In this document: positions 1 through 8,500 of the stretch, piece after piece | Layout of the letters: the number at the start of each line of letters is the position of its first letter | How positions within the stretch are numbered: the first letter of the stretch is position 1 | Source of the DNA: Edaphobacter aggregans DSM 19364 | Lineage (GTDB): Bacteria > Acidobacteriota > Terriglobia > Terriglobales > Acidobacteriaceae | Length of the DNA stretch: 51,953 bases | Assembly: GCF_000745965.1 (NCBI RefSeq) | Contig: NZ_JQKI01000045.1 | Location: 1-51,953 of the forward strand | Direction: 5' to 3' | Notes under the pieces: model-generated | What the model was told of the DNA's origin: nothing | Database searches by the model: none | The model's input: the letters and a program-made list of their open reading frames with translations, nothing else | Position numbers and translations under genes: made by a program

Positions 1-238
1 CAATCGAGAATACACGCTGCGCCAGCAACTCGCGCAACGAATGTTCGATCTTCCCAGCTTGCCGCTTGTCTTCCAGGCACCCGGCCAAGCCGCCGATCAA
101 GCCGTAGCCTCGCTCGGCCGCCTTCAACAGGATGGCGCCGCCATCGGAACTGCCCTGCCGCTGATCGAACTGCGCCACGACCGGCTTGGGAAAAATCTCA
201 GCGAACAACAAACACTCTGTCGTGCTATTGTCTGACAC
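1..238 (-). CDS. IS1380-family transposase, N-terminal part (runs off left edge)
   Basis: Reading leftward from a GTG at 238, the frame is open to the window edge, about 79 codons. It contains the family's typical N-terminus: a short leader, then VAQFDQRQGSSDGGAILLKA and a segment resembling LRELLAQRVFSI. IS1380 transposases are DDE enzymes that cut and paste the element; only the pre-catalytic N-terminus is visible. The same protein start recurs in decayed form at 10616 on the opposite strand, and both share the non-coding sequence just upstream (16-bp core at 262-277). No frameshift is seen in this part, so the copy could be intact beyond the edge. Family call is by recognition of conserved N-terminal residues; activity is unknown. 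Confidence 0.8.
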   Translation of the reverse strand, partial: MSDNSTTECLLFAEIFPKPVVAQFDQRQGSSDGGAILLKAAERGYGLIGGLAGCLEDKRQAGKIEHSLRELLAQRVFSI

Positions 239-261
239 GCATAGGCCTCTTTGGCTTATTT

Positions 262-277
262 AAACACTGTCTTGACA
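262..277 (-). repeat. IS1380 left-end core, copy 1
   Basis: On the minus strand this reads TGTCAAGACAGTGTTT, identical to 10577-10592. The match continues with gaps through the GCGTGTCAGA that overlaps the GTG start of each transposase. It is therefore part of the 5' non-coding end of the element. The exact tip and target duplication could not be set. Confidence 0.65.
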
Positions 278-456
278 GCATGTCCGGAGCTTTCGCTTCT
301 TCAACCTTCAAGAATTATTCGGGCTAATAGCGTCGCTTTTCATTTGAGGCCATAGAACCGAGAACTTGCCGGAAAGCGGACTTTGCGGAAATGGAGGCTC
401 TTTAGTAAACACAAGGAGCGTCTTCTATGAGCAGGTCACTGATGTCAAGGTCTGCT

Positions 457-1438
457 CTACCAAATTCCAACCCACAAATTGAAGAGAGCCGCGCTACTGG
501 GTACTCCTGATTTCTGTCTCCGGGCCTTGATTTTTTGTCCGGGACCGACGTGAAAGTTAAATATCGGGCTAATTTCAAAACCGGGTATCCAACCGGGGTC
601 GGGAGTATTCGCCGCATGGTGAGCGACACCTCCGGCTTGGATCGACATGCTGACTGGCTGCCTACCGAGTGTAACGACCTTTCCCATCTGCGCTCCAAGC
701 GGGATGGTTGCAGCCCCGCCATTTTTCCAGTTGAAGCTGAAGTGATAGTCGCTGAGACCCACGAACCAGCCCTCCTTCAGGTTGAAGGTAAAGGTGGGAG
801 TGATGATCATGTTATTCACGTCTGGTCGGTCAGGGGAGCCCGCATAAGAAATTGGATTTTGTATGATCGCCCCGGCGGTAAGATTCTTGACGCCGGTATA
901 CATCAAGGCCACCGATGGACCGGCCTCCCGTTTGCCAACACCCAGCGCAGTCTCCGACGCCGTAGGAAAAACCAGCGCTGGGCCGAAGCCCCAACTTCCC
1001 CAGGATTGCTTAATCGAGACGAGATCGAAAAGCTGCAAGTCGCCTATACCCTGTGACACCGAACTCTGGACGCTGCGAGGAGCCGGGCACCACGACAGAC
1101 AAGGGCACAGCACCAGGAAGCGCGACATACAAAGGCATCGTCAGCTTTACCAATTGGACGTATGGAAACTGTTTGAACGGTCCGATCGGGAGGACCGGTT
1201 GCATTTGCAACGAATTGACGACGCCCTTGGCGTCGGCTACGTTGGGCGCGAGTATATTGCGAAACTGAACAAATGTGACTGGAGCCGCCGGATTGTTGAC
1301 TTGGTTTGCAAGCTCCTGGGCAGAAGGGGGCGTTGTCATGCCTGGGGGCTTTTGCGTTTCACCGGATGATTGAGCAAGCAAATCAAACGGCCCAAGAGGT
1401 AGGCCGCTAACAAAGCAGGAAGAAAAGAAGTCGTGCAT
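457..1438 (-). pseudogene. Outer-membrane beta-barrel-like protein, frameshifted
   Basis: Two overlapping minus-strand frames make one protein of about 325 residues. The first frame (from 1438) has an export-like start, a proline-rich stretch and SAQELANQVNNPAAPV, then a region predicting transport or porin-like function (LVKLTMPLYVALPGAVPL). Near 1055-1070 the reading frame shifts; the second frame continues with GIGDLQLFDLV, WGFGPALVFPTA and strands of alternating aromatic and polar residues, such as WFVGLSDYHFSFNW, to a stop at 457. Alternating amphipathic strands and a terminal aromatic residue (GIW) fit an outer-membrane barrel of the type often annotated as a hypothetical transporter. 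The single shift makes it a pseudogene unless it is a sequence error. The precise family is not certain. Confidence 0.6.
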
Positions 1439-1888
1439 CCAATTCTCGCCAATCGTCTCGCGCTCTGCGCTAGGTCGAAGCCAACACTGAATTGGCTACT
1501 GCTAGATTGACACATCATTGGAACCTCATCTCCGATAGGAGCGGACGGCAACGCCCAGCCTGCCCTACTTCGGTGGTCCCTATGGACTGGCATGTCCATA
1601 GGGATCGACAGATACTTCTTCAGGTTGTCCTCGAACTCACCGACGATTCTTAAGCAGTGTGCCAGCAGTAAGAGACAGAAGCGCACACCCACGGAATGGG
1701 GGAAGGTTGGCTGGCTCCGCAACGTCGGGCTTCTTTCATACGGCACCCGATAACAAGACGGTAGCACGAACGATTCCTGTGCTATTTCCATAACACCAAC
1801 CCGAAAAAACGGGGTTAGCGGCAAGTCCGCCCATCGAAGGGCAGCCAACAGCTCGAAGTGGTCGGTAACCCGACTCCTCAGGAACTAA
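1439..1888. other. Intergenic stretch without a supported gene
   Basis: Long antisense frames cross this region but resemble no protein I know. The only clear structure is the inverted repeat at 1577-1604. Confidence 0.5.
1577..1604. repeat. 11-bp perfect inverted repeat
   Basis: TCCCTATGGAC (1577-1587) pairs perfectly with GTCCATAGGGA (1594-1604) around a 6-nt loop. No T-run follows, so it is not a convincing terminator. It could be an IS end or an operator; neither neighbour decides between these. Confidence 0.6.
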
Positions 1889-2146
1889 TTTGCGAAGCTG
1901 CCCAGAGCCTTCCCCCGCATCCGCTATTACGGTTGGCTCGCCAACCGTAATAGCAGAGAGTTGCTGCCGATCTGCCGCTGCCTCCTCCACGAATTACTGC
2001 AGGCAACTGCTGCATCGTTGTCCAGCAAGCTTACTACCTGGCCATGCCCTCACTGCCACGGCCCCATGCGCGTGGTCGAGCGGCTTACCGCTGCCCAGAT
2101 CGCCTTCGCCGAAACCAGACTGGCATGTACGTATGACACCTCTTGA
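1889..2146 (+). pseudogene. IS91-family transposase, C-terminal remnant
   Basis: After an in-frame stop at 1886-1888 the frame encodes about 85 residues containing FPRIRYYGWLANRNS, a leucine-rich LPICRCLLHELL, the zinc-knuckle-like CPHCHGPM and VVERLTAAQI. These are the hallmarks of the C-terminus of IS91 (Y2, HUH-type) transposases. The N-terminal zinc-binding region and the catalytic tyrosines are missing, so this is a tail only. An 18-bp inverted repeat about 260 bp downstream probably marks the element's 3' terminus. Rolling-circle transposition is known for the family; this copy cannot encode it. Confidence 0.85.
1923..1954. repeat. 15-bp perfect inverted repeat inside the IS91 remnant
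   Basis: GCTATTACGGTTGGC (1923-1937) and GCCAACCGTAATAGC (1940-1954) are exact reverse complements separated by 2 nt. The repeat lies in the codons for RYYGWLANRNS, a conserved peptide of the family, so protein constraint may partly generate it. Confidence 0.85.
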
Positions 2147-2576
2147 GCGCCCGCTGAACCCGACCCATTGCGCATGCCTCTCGCCATGCTCTCTGAACGT
2201 CTGCCCCGTGCCTCGAAACGGCCGTGTGACCATCGAAGTCACCAACACTCTGTGCCCTGACCGCATGCAGGATGCGCACTCCCCACATTCCGGAGTTCGT
2301 CGCTTGCCGCGCTTCTCACCAGCCCCTCCAGCCATCAACGGGTTGAAAACCCATAGCCCCGAGCACCCTCCCCCACCGCACCATCGGCTTCCTTCTTACG
2401 GCTCTATCCGAACCGCTCCCCGAACAGGTCGAGCCTCGTCGAATGATGTTGGTATGGAGCGGTTCCGATAGAGTACTACCGTGACACGGGAGCAACGCTA
2501 CTAGCTATTAGTCAGCCGATCATCGGACCACAATCGCGCTAATGTACTGATCCTTATCCTGGGTTATGCCTTCGCT
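2147..2576. other. IS91 3' non-coding flank
   Basis: No supported gene. It holds the terminal-type inverted repeat at 2402-2473; the remaining sequence up to the NTF2-like scrap shows nothing I recognise. Confidence 0.5.
2402..2473. repeat. Inverted repeat, probable IS91 terminal hairpin
   Basis: CTCTATCCGAACCGCTCC (2402-2419) pairs with GGAGCGGTTCCGATAGAG (2456-2473) with one mismatch over 18 bp. Its position about 260 bp after the transposase stop fits the hairpin end of an IS91-type element. Confidence 0.7.
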
Positions 2577-2755
2577 TCAGGCCGCAGTCTGCCTACCAAC
2601 CATAAAGGGGTCGCCAATAAGCCAGCACCACATCTCGTCCGGCTGGCCGACGTGCAATCTCGATCGCATACACGGAAATTGACTGAGGTGAGGACACCGT
2701 CCACTGAGTGTGCATCAATGCGATATCGCCAGATTGAATGATCTGCATGATGGCG
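2577..2755 (-). pseudogene. NTF2/SnoaL-like protein, C-terminal scrap with frameshift
   Basis: Reading down from 2755, the frame gives MQIIQSGDIALMHTQWTV and then SVYAIEIARR, the pattern of the C-terminal half of small NTF2-like (SnoaL/DUF4440/YybH-type) proteins. After the arginines it must shift by one base to continue as QPDEMWCWLIGDPFMVG, the usual ending of that family, with a stop at 2577-2579. The N-terminal half is not recognisable. These proteins have a cone-shaped alpha+beta barrel and varied functions, so no specific role can be given. The fragment is certainly non-functional as it stands. Confidence 0.65.
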
Positions 2756-2878
2756 ATTCGCGAAACCGCACGCAGGATGATTGAGCGCGGCGTGCTGGGC
2801 TACTGGGGGGCAAGATGGTGGTGGTTCCGATCGCGCTGCCCTTGTTGCGCTATTGTCGGCAACCAGCCATTTCCGACA

Positions 2879-3001
2879 TTAGCCAAACATGGCTTTGGCC
2901 ATGGCTTCGAGACGAGTTGAATTATTGAATAGAGCGATGGCGGCGTTGGCCATGGCGTCGACGTCTCCGATGGGAAAGAGCAGGCCGTTTGTGCCATCGT
3001 C
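2879..3001 (-). pseudogene. GT4 glycosyltransferase (BshA-like) segment, inverted relative to its C-terminus
   Basis: The minus strand from 3001 reads DDGTNGLLFPIGDVDAMANA, then IALFNNSTRLEAMAKA, with a stop at 2879-2881. This matches the sugar-nucleotide-binding part near the end of GT4 enzymes such as BshA (N-acetylglucosaminyl-malate synthase type). The peptide that should follow it lies immediately adjacent on the plus strand (3002-3131). So an internal segment of about 120 bp has been flipped. The upstream two thirds of the gene are absent. Confidence 0.6.
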
Positions 3002-3131
3002 GATGCTGCACGCCGCACTGCGCAGGACCGCTTCTGCGCTTCACGCAATCATCCCGTTGTACGAGGACTATTACCGCCGCGTCCTTTCAGCGGTATCGGC
3101 TAACGTGCGGAACCGTAAAGAGTGGGGTTGA
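3002..3131 (+). pseudogene. GT4 glycosyltransferase (BshA-like) C-terminal end
   Basis: The plus strand from 3002 encodes DAARRTAQDRFCAS and, after a one-base shift near 3045, IIPLYEDYYRRVLSAV, ending at 3129-3131. The ERFC-S-x-IIPxYExYYRRVL pattern is the normal C-terminus of BshA-like GT4 glycosyltransferases. It would naturally follow the MAKA end of the inverted segment at 2879-3001. Both a frameshift and an inversion have destroyed the gene. Confidence 0.6.
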
Positions 3132-3324
3132 AGACAGCCATCGGCCTGGCGGCTTGTCTAATCCAACCGGGAGTTCCCCCGGCTTTGCAGGGGAGGCAGT
3201 AGAAGTTTGACAGTTCCGGGAGTATGCACGGTTTGAAACAGGCTGCCGCCGAAGGCCAGGGAAGCGCGTTGCCTGAACCGTGAAGTGCCGCAGAGATATT
3301 GGATTGGCATGATTCTGTCTTTCC

Positions 3325-3385
3325 ACGATTGCGATTAGGCCCTTTGAGGGGCCAGCAATCGTAAAGCCTCCGGCTCTGCCGGAGG
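3325..3385. repeat. Two adjacent stem-loops
   Basis: ACGATTGC (3325-3332) pairs with GCAATCGT (3355-3362), enclosing a second stem GGCCC/GGGCC (3338-3342/3349-3353). A separate perfect stem CCTCCGGC-TCT-GCCGGAGG covers 3367-3385. No U-tract follows, so termination is possible but unproven. Confidence 0.6.
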
Positions 3386-3416
3386 ATACTTACTAAGAGG
3401 ACTATTCCCCGACATG

Positions 3417-3434
3417 GTTGAACAAAACGTTTAA
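3417..3434. promoter_or_regulatory. LacI-type operator-like palindrome upstream of the propeller gene
   Basis: GTTGAACAAAACGTTTAA with the central palindrome AAACGTTT at 3425-3432. A near-identical copy lies at 5399-5416 before the TonB receptor gene. The form resembles LacI-family operators, but no LacI regulator is in the window. Confidence 0.5.
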
Positions 3435-3471
3435 GTAGAATAAAGAGCGCATTTGGAGGTGCAGAAAGTCG

Positions 3472-5277
3472 TTGCCGCGCTACTCGTCGTCATGGAAGTC
3501 CACTTGGATCCGGAGCGAAGTCATCGCCGGTGCTCTGAAGGTACTGGGAGCCGCGTGCCTTCTGGCACAGGCGCATAGTCCAGCGCCGCCGCCACCAGCG
3601 GGTGCTAAGAGCCTGGTGTGCAAAGGAAGAGCCATCCCTGAGTTGGTCGACGTTACGGAAAAAGTGGGGGTGCGCTTTCGCCATCTGTCGGCACCGGAGA
3701 AGAAATACATCGTGGAGTCCATGAGCGGTGGTGTGCTGATTGTCGACTACGATCGCGATGGATGGCCGGACATTTACTTTACGAATGCGCCTACGGTCGA
3801 GATGGCGTTAAAGGGCGAAAAGGCGCGTAGCGCTCTGTATCACAACAATCGCGACGGAAGCTTTACTGAAGTGACGGACAAGGCTGGGGTGGCAACGCCT
3901 TGTTTCGCGATGGGCGGAGCGGTTGGGGACTTCAACAACGATGGGTATCCAGACATCTACGTTACATGTCTCGGAGGGAACGTTCTTTATCGCAATAACG
4001 GCGATGGGACGTTTACCGATGTCGCCAAACAGGCTGGGGTGCTGGATGGGCGGTGGTCAACGGGTGCTGCCTTTGGCGACTACGACGGCGATGGTTTCGT
4101 TGACCTAATGGTGACGAATTATGTGGACTTCAAGCTGAGCGATCTGCCCGGATTCGGCAAGTCGCCGACCTGCCGATACCGGGGAATTGATGTTCAGTGC
4201 GGCCCCCGCGGCCTAAAGGGCGCCGGTGATTCGCTGTTCCATAACAACGGCAACGGAACGTTCACCGATGTTTCCAAGACAGCCGGCGTAAGCGATCCCA
4301 ACGGCTACTACGGGCTGGGAGTGGTGTGGTCGGACTTCAGCAATTCGGGGCGACCGGATATCTACGTAGCGAACGACTCGACGCCAAACTTTCTTTACCG
4401 GAACGATGGCAATGGCAAGTTCACTGAGATCGGCCTCGAGTCGGGAACTGCAGTTAGCGCTGACGGATCAGAGCAGGGATCGATGGGCGTGGCTGTCGGT
4501 GACTACGACCACAGCGGGCAGTTTTCCATTTATGTCACCAACTTTTCAGACGAGGACAATGCGCTTTATCACAACCTGGGGAAGGATGACTTTCGCGATG
4601 TTTCGTACGATGCGGGTGTTGCCGTTGCAACGCTTCCGTGGGTGAAGTGGGGAGATGCGTTTGCCGACCTGGACAACGATGGGTGGTCTGACCTGATCGC
4701 AGTCAACGGCCAGGTTTATCCACAGGTTGATTCTCTGCCATCAGGCGCGCGTTACCGCCAGCCGAAGAACCTCTTCATGAACGAGCGAAACGGCACGTTC
4801 TGCGATGCCGGTCAGCAGGCAGGGGCGACATTGCAGGAGCCAAGAGTGAGTCGCGGACTGGCTGTGGCTGACCTGGACAATGATGGAAACGTTGACGTTG
4901 TGGTATCCGACATTGATGGGACCGCGATGATCCTGCACAACAAAGGTGTTGCAGGCTCGCATTGGGTGAGCTTTGAACTGCAGGGAACGAAGAGTAATCG
5001 TTTGGCATTGGGTGCGCGGGTAACGATCACAGCTGGGGGGATGAGTCAGACCGATGAGGTGAGGAGCGGAGGGAGCTATTTGTCTCAGAGCGACCTGCGG
5101 TTGCATTTCGGCCTGGGTACGAGTGCAAGGATCGACTCTGTGGAGATACGCTGGCCTTCCGGCAAGGTGGAAAAGTTGGTCGGATTGGCTGCTGATCAGT
5201 TTTATTCCGTGGCGGAAGGTAGTGGGATCGTTCCCCGAAGTGGGATCGTGCCCTCCGGGAAGCATCAAGGTCGTTAA
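3472..5277 (+). CDS. Exported CRTAC1-like FG-GAP/VCBS propeller with C-terminal ASPIC/UnbV domain
   Basis: The 601-residue protein starts at a TTG preceded by GGAGGT about 12 bases upstream. An N-terminal segment (about residues 17-36) resembles a signal peptide. Residues about 75-480 hold seven FG-GAP/VCBS repeats, each with a calcium-loop motif: DYDRDGWPDIYF, DFNNDGYPDIYV, DYDGDGFVDLMV, DFSNSGRPDIYV, DYDHSGQFSIYV, DLDNDGWSDLIA and DLDNDGNVDVVV. The last about 75 residues, including GARVTITAGG and VEIRWPSGKVEKL, are an ASPIC/UnbV domain. This predicts a secreted seven-bladed calcium-binding propeller on the cell surface or in the periplasm. It sits directly before a TonB receptor and a TPR protein, a grouping that recurs in Acidobacteriota. 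Its ligand is unknown; a role in binding carbohydrate or protein for the receptor is inference. Confidence 0.85.
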   Translation: MPRYSSSWKSTWIRSEVIAGALKVLGAACLLAQAHSPAPPPPAGAKSLVCKGRAIPELVDVTEKVGVRFRHLSAPEKKYIVESMSGGVLIVDYDRDGWPDIYFTNAPTVEMALKGEKARSALYHNNRDGSFTEVTDKAGVATPCFAMGGAVGDFNNDGYPDIYVTCLGGNVLYRNNGDGTFTDVAKQAGVLDGRWSTGAAFGDYDGDGFVDLMVTNYVDFKLSDLPGFGKSPTCRYRGIDVQCGPRGLKGAGDSLFHNNGNGTFTDVSKTAGVSDPNGYYGLGVVWSDFSNSGRPDIYVANDSTPNFLYRNDGNGKFTEIGLESGTAVSADGSEQGSMGVAVGDYDHSGQFSIYVTNFSDEDNALYHNLGKDDFRDVSYDAGVAVATLPWVKWGDAFADLDNDGWSDLIAVNGQVYPQVDSLPSGARYRQPKNLFMNERNGTFCDAGQQAGATLQEPRVSRGLAVADLDNDGNVDVVVSDIDGTAMILHNKGVAGSHWVSFELQGTKSNRLALGARVTITAGGMSQTDEVRSGGSYLSQSDLRLHFGLGTSARIDSVEIRWPSGKVEKLVGLAADQFYSVAEGSGIVPRSGIVPSGKHQGR

Positions 5278-5390
5278 TAGGACTCCGCAAGTTGTCTCGC
5301 TTCTCGGCGGATCGCGGCTCAGACGACAGAGTCATGCGTAAAGAGGCCGGAAACCCACAGGCCTAGTCCCTCGCAAAATCAAATTTGGAC

Positions 5391-5422
5391 TTGACAACGT
5401 TGAACTAAACGTTTAAACGTTC
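5391..5422 (+). promoter_or_regulatory. Candidate -35 element and operator of the TonB receptor gene
   Basis: TTGACA (5391-5396) is followed at once by GTTGAACTAAACGTTTAA (5399-5416), whose core AAACGTTT (5407-5414) matches the site at 3425-3432. A second AAACGTT overlaps at 5415-5421, and an imperfect AAACCGTTT lies at 5457-5465. The overlap with a -35-like element would suit repression. No convincing -10 box was found. Confidence 0.5.
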
Positions 5423-5536
5423 TGGCGCGGTTCAAGAGTCACTTTAAAGACAGTTCAAACCGTTTAGTAGAGCTAAAAACTCCACATCGAACGATTCAGT
5501 TGCAAGCAAGAAACACTATCAGGGGAGGCAATCACT

Positions 5537-8500
5537 ATGAAGAGACCAGTAGGCTGGTCGCTTCTTGTTGCGTTCATCATGGCTTTGATTTTTTGGCCAG
5601 GTTCAGCGCATGCGCAAAAGTTAACGGGAATACTTAGTGGAACGGTAACGGATTCCTCCGGTGCGGCTGTATCGGGCGCAAGGGTCACAGTTGTGAACAC
5701 AGCCACGTCGAAGACGTTTACGGCTACGACGGACGCACAAGGCAACTACACGTTTGCAGAATTGCCGGACTCAACCTACAACGTCAAGATAGTGTCTGCC
5801 AACTTCAAGGAGTTCACGGCACAGGGAGCTGTGGTCCACGTCGCGACGACGACGACCGTGGATGCGCATTTGCAGGTTGGCAGCGTTACTGAAGCCATTA
5901 CGGTCCAGGCCAACGCTCTGCAGGTACAGACGGACAGCGCTGCTCTTGGCGAAACCGTCGATGGCACGCAGGTGAAGGAACTTCCGCTGAACGGTCGTAA
6001 CTTCGTTCAACTGACCCAACTCCAGCCGGGCGTATCAGCCGCGAATAACTTCCAGAACACAGGCAAGGGACTGAACGGCGGCGTGGACATGTCGGTAAAC
6101 GGCAATCCCACCACGAACAATCTCTTCCTGGTCGATGGCGTGAACAATAACGACGTGGGATCGAACCGCACGATCCTGATTTATCCGTCGAACGAGGCTA
6201 TCGCCGAGTTCAAGATGCTGCTGAACAGCTATGGCCCAGAGTACGGGCAGGCCTCTGGTTCGGTCATCAGCATCATCACGCGCAGCGGAACGAACAGCTT
6301 TCACGGCAGCGTGTTCTATAACGGCCGCAACGACGCATTGAACGCATACACCTACTTTTCTGCGCAAAATGCAGGAAAGGGCCTGCCTCTAGACGGTAAG
6401 GACAAGCAGCGCCGCAACGATTGGGGCTACTCGATTGGTGGACCCATCCTGCGGGACAAGCTCTTCTTCTTCTTCAACCAGGAGTGGAACCACGAGATCA
6501 AGGGCCGCCAGGTGAGTGCCTGCGTGCCGACCGCTGCTGAGCGCGCTGGCGATTTCTCGGTCCCGGGCTGTAACACGGCGAATCGCCCCGACTTCAGCAG
6601 GGTTCCTGCGAACAAGCTGGCGGGGCCACTGAAGCTTGCTGCGGTGGATCCATCGGCGACGGCAATGATGCAGATGCTTCCGTTGCCCAATACGGCAAAC
6701 GGTGCGCTGAATTCGAACGGACAGAACTGGTCGGTGTCGCAGCCGACAGCTCTCAACTGGCGCCAAGAGAACGTGCGCGTCGATTATGACCTGAATCATT
6801 CGAACCACATCATGGGACGTTACACGCAGGACACCTGGTCGAACCCCGCCTTCAATGCAGGGTACTGGGGTGATACGGTGTATCCGGCGCTGAACAGCAA
6901 CTGGGCGCAGCCGTCGAAGTCGATCACAGCTCACTGGACGTCCACCATTCGCAGCACTCTCGTGAATGACGCGGCCTTCAACTACTCCGACAACCGCATC
7001 CTGATTACGCCTGGCGGAACGAACGCGAGCATCCTGAGTTCGGTCTCGGGTTCGATCCCGACGCTGTATGCTGCATCCCTGAAGCACAGCCCTCTCGGTG
7101 TGCCTTCAGTGAACTTTGGCGTTTATGGAGGAACAACTCAACTTCAGGCTCCATGGCAGAATCAGCTGGATATTTACACCTTCCGCGATGATCTCTCGTG
7201 GGTAAAAGGACAGCACACGTTCAAATTCGGTGCATTCTTCGGCTTCAATGGCAAGGATGAGGACGTCAACAGCAGCACGGGAGAACGCCCGACAGTTGGC
7301 AGCGTTGCTACCAGCTCCGGCGGCATCGACACTAACGACGCGCTGGCAAATCTCGAGTTGACCGGCAATGTCTTCAATATCAATGAGACATCAACCAACG
7401 TTCGCGCACAGCTTCGTTGGCGCGATTATGAGTTCTACGCTGGCGATACGTGGAGGGCGCTGCCGAAGTTGACCCTCACCTACGGTGTTCGCTACTCACT
7501 GTTGTTGGCTGCATTCCAACCGAACGATCAGCTCACCAGCTTCCAACCGCAGCTCTACGATCCGGCGAAGCCAGCCAGCGACGCGTGCAACGGCCTGTGG
7601 GTTGCGCCGGGTAAGGATCCCTGCGGAGCGGCAAACAGTCAGTTCGGCACGAACTTCAGCCACGGTACTCCGGGACCGAATCGTTCGCTGGTGAAGAACG
7701 GATACAATCACTTTGCTCCGCGTATCGGTGTCGCCTACGACGCCTTCGGTACGGGCACGACAGTGATCCGAGCAGGCGTCGGACAGTTCTATCAGCGTGA
7801 GCGCATCTCGCGGTACACGCTGGTTGCCAACGCCCCGTTTGCTCTGACGACGAACAACTACGCCCGAACGCTGGGCGGACCGACGCCGGCGAGCCTTTCG
7901 GGCACAGCAAGCCCGTCGGGTGGCGCCGATCCAAGCTCAGTGCTGCCAAACTCATGGCAATGGAACCTGGCCGTCGAACAGCAGCTTGGCAGAAACACGA
8001 TCTTCCAGGTGGCCTATGTGGGCAACCGTGGAATCCACCTGACAAGCTCGTATGACATCAACTCGATCGCTCAGAGCAACTGGATGACGGCGACGTTTGC
8101 CAACAGCGGAGATGTCAACAAGCTCCGTCCGTATCCTGCGGGCGGCAATAACGGCACGCTGACCTACTGGGCGCACGGAGGCGGATCGAACTACAACGGT
8201 CTTCAGATGTCGTTGAAGACGCGAATCGGCGATATCCTGCAGCTCGGTGCGGCGTATACATGGTCGCATGCCCTAACGGATGTGATTACGGATGATTCAA
8301 GCGGAGGCATCGGTAACCAGGCTCGTACGTATTACACGATGCCGCGTTTGGACTATGGCACGTCGAACGTAAACCGGCCGAATATGTTCGTGGCCAATGC
8401 CATCTGGTTCCTGCCGAAGTTGCGCGGGGCCAATGCACTGGAGCGCGGCGTACTCGGTGGATGGGAACTGGCGACGATCGTCACCTCGCAGAATGGTAAC

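Larger units (their letters stand above)
3132..3471. other. Hairpin-rich intergenic region upstream of the CRTAC1-like gene
   Basis: No supported gene. It contains two hairpins (3325-3362 and 3367-3385), an operator-like palindrome (3417-3434) and the GGAGGT ribosome-binding sequence of the next gene. The GC-rich hairpins look like the end of a mobile element or an old transcription unit. Confidence 0.5.

Noticed and set aside
1336..1848. 170-codon minus-strand frame as a gene
   Set aside because: No family resemblance, no signal or domain, overlaps the start of a recognised pseudogene and has no ribosome site.
6389..7087. Long antisense frames within the TonB receptor gene
   Set aside because: They are GC-driven shadows; the sense frame has a continuous receptor structure.
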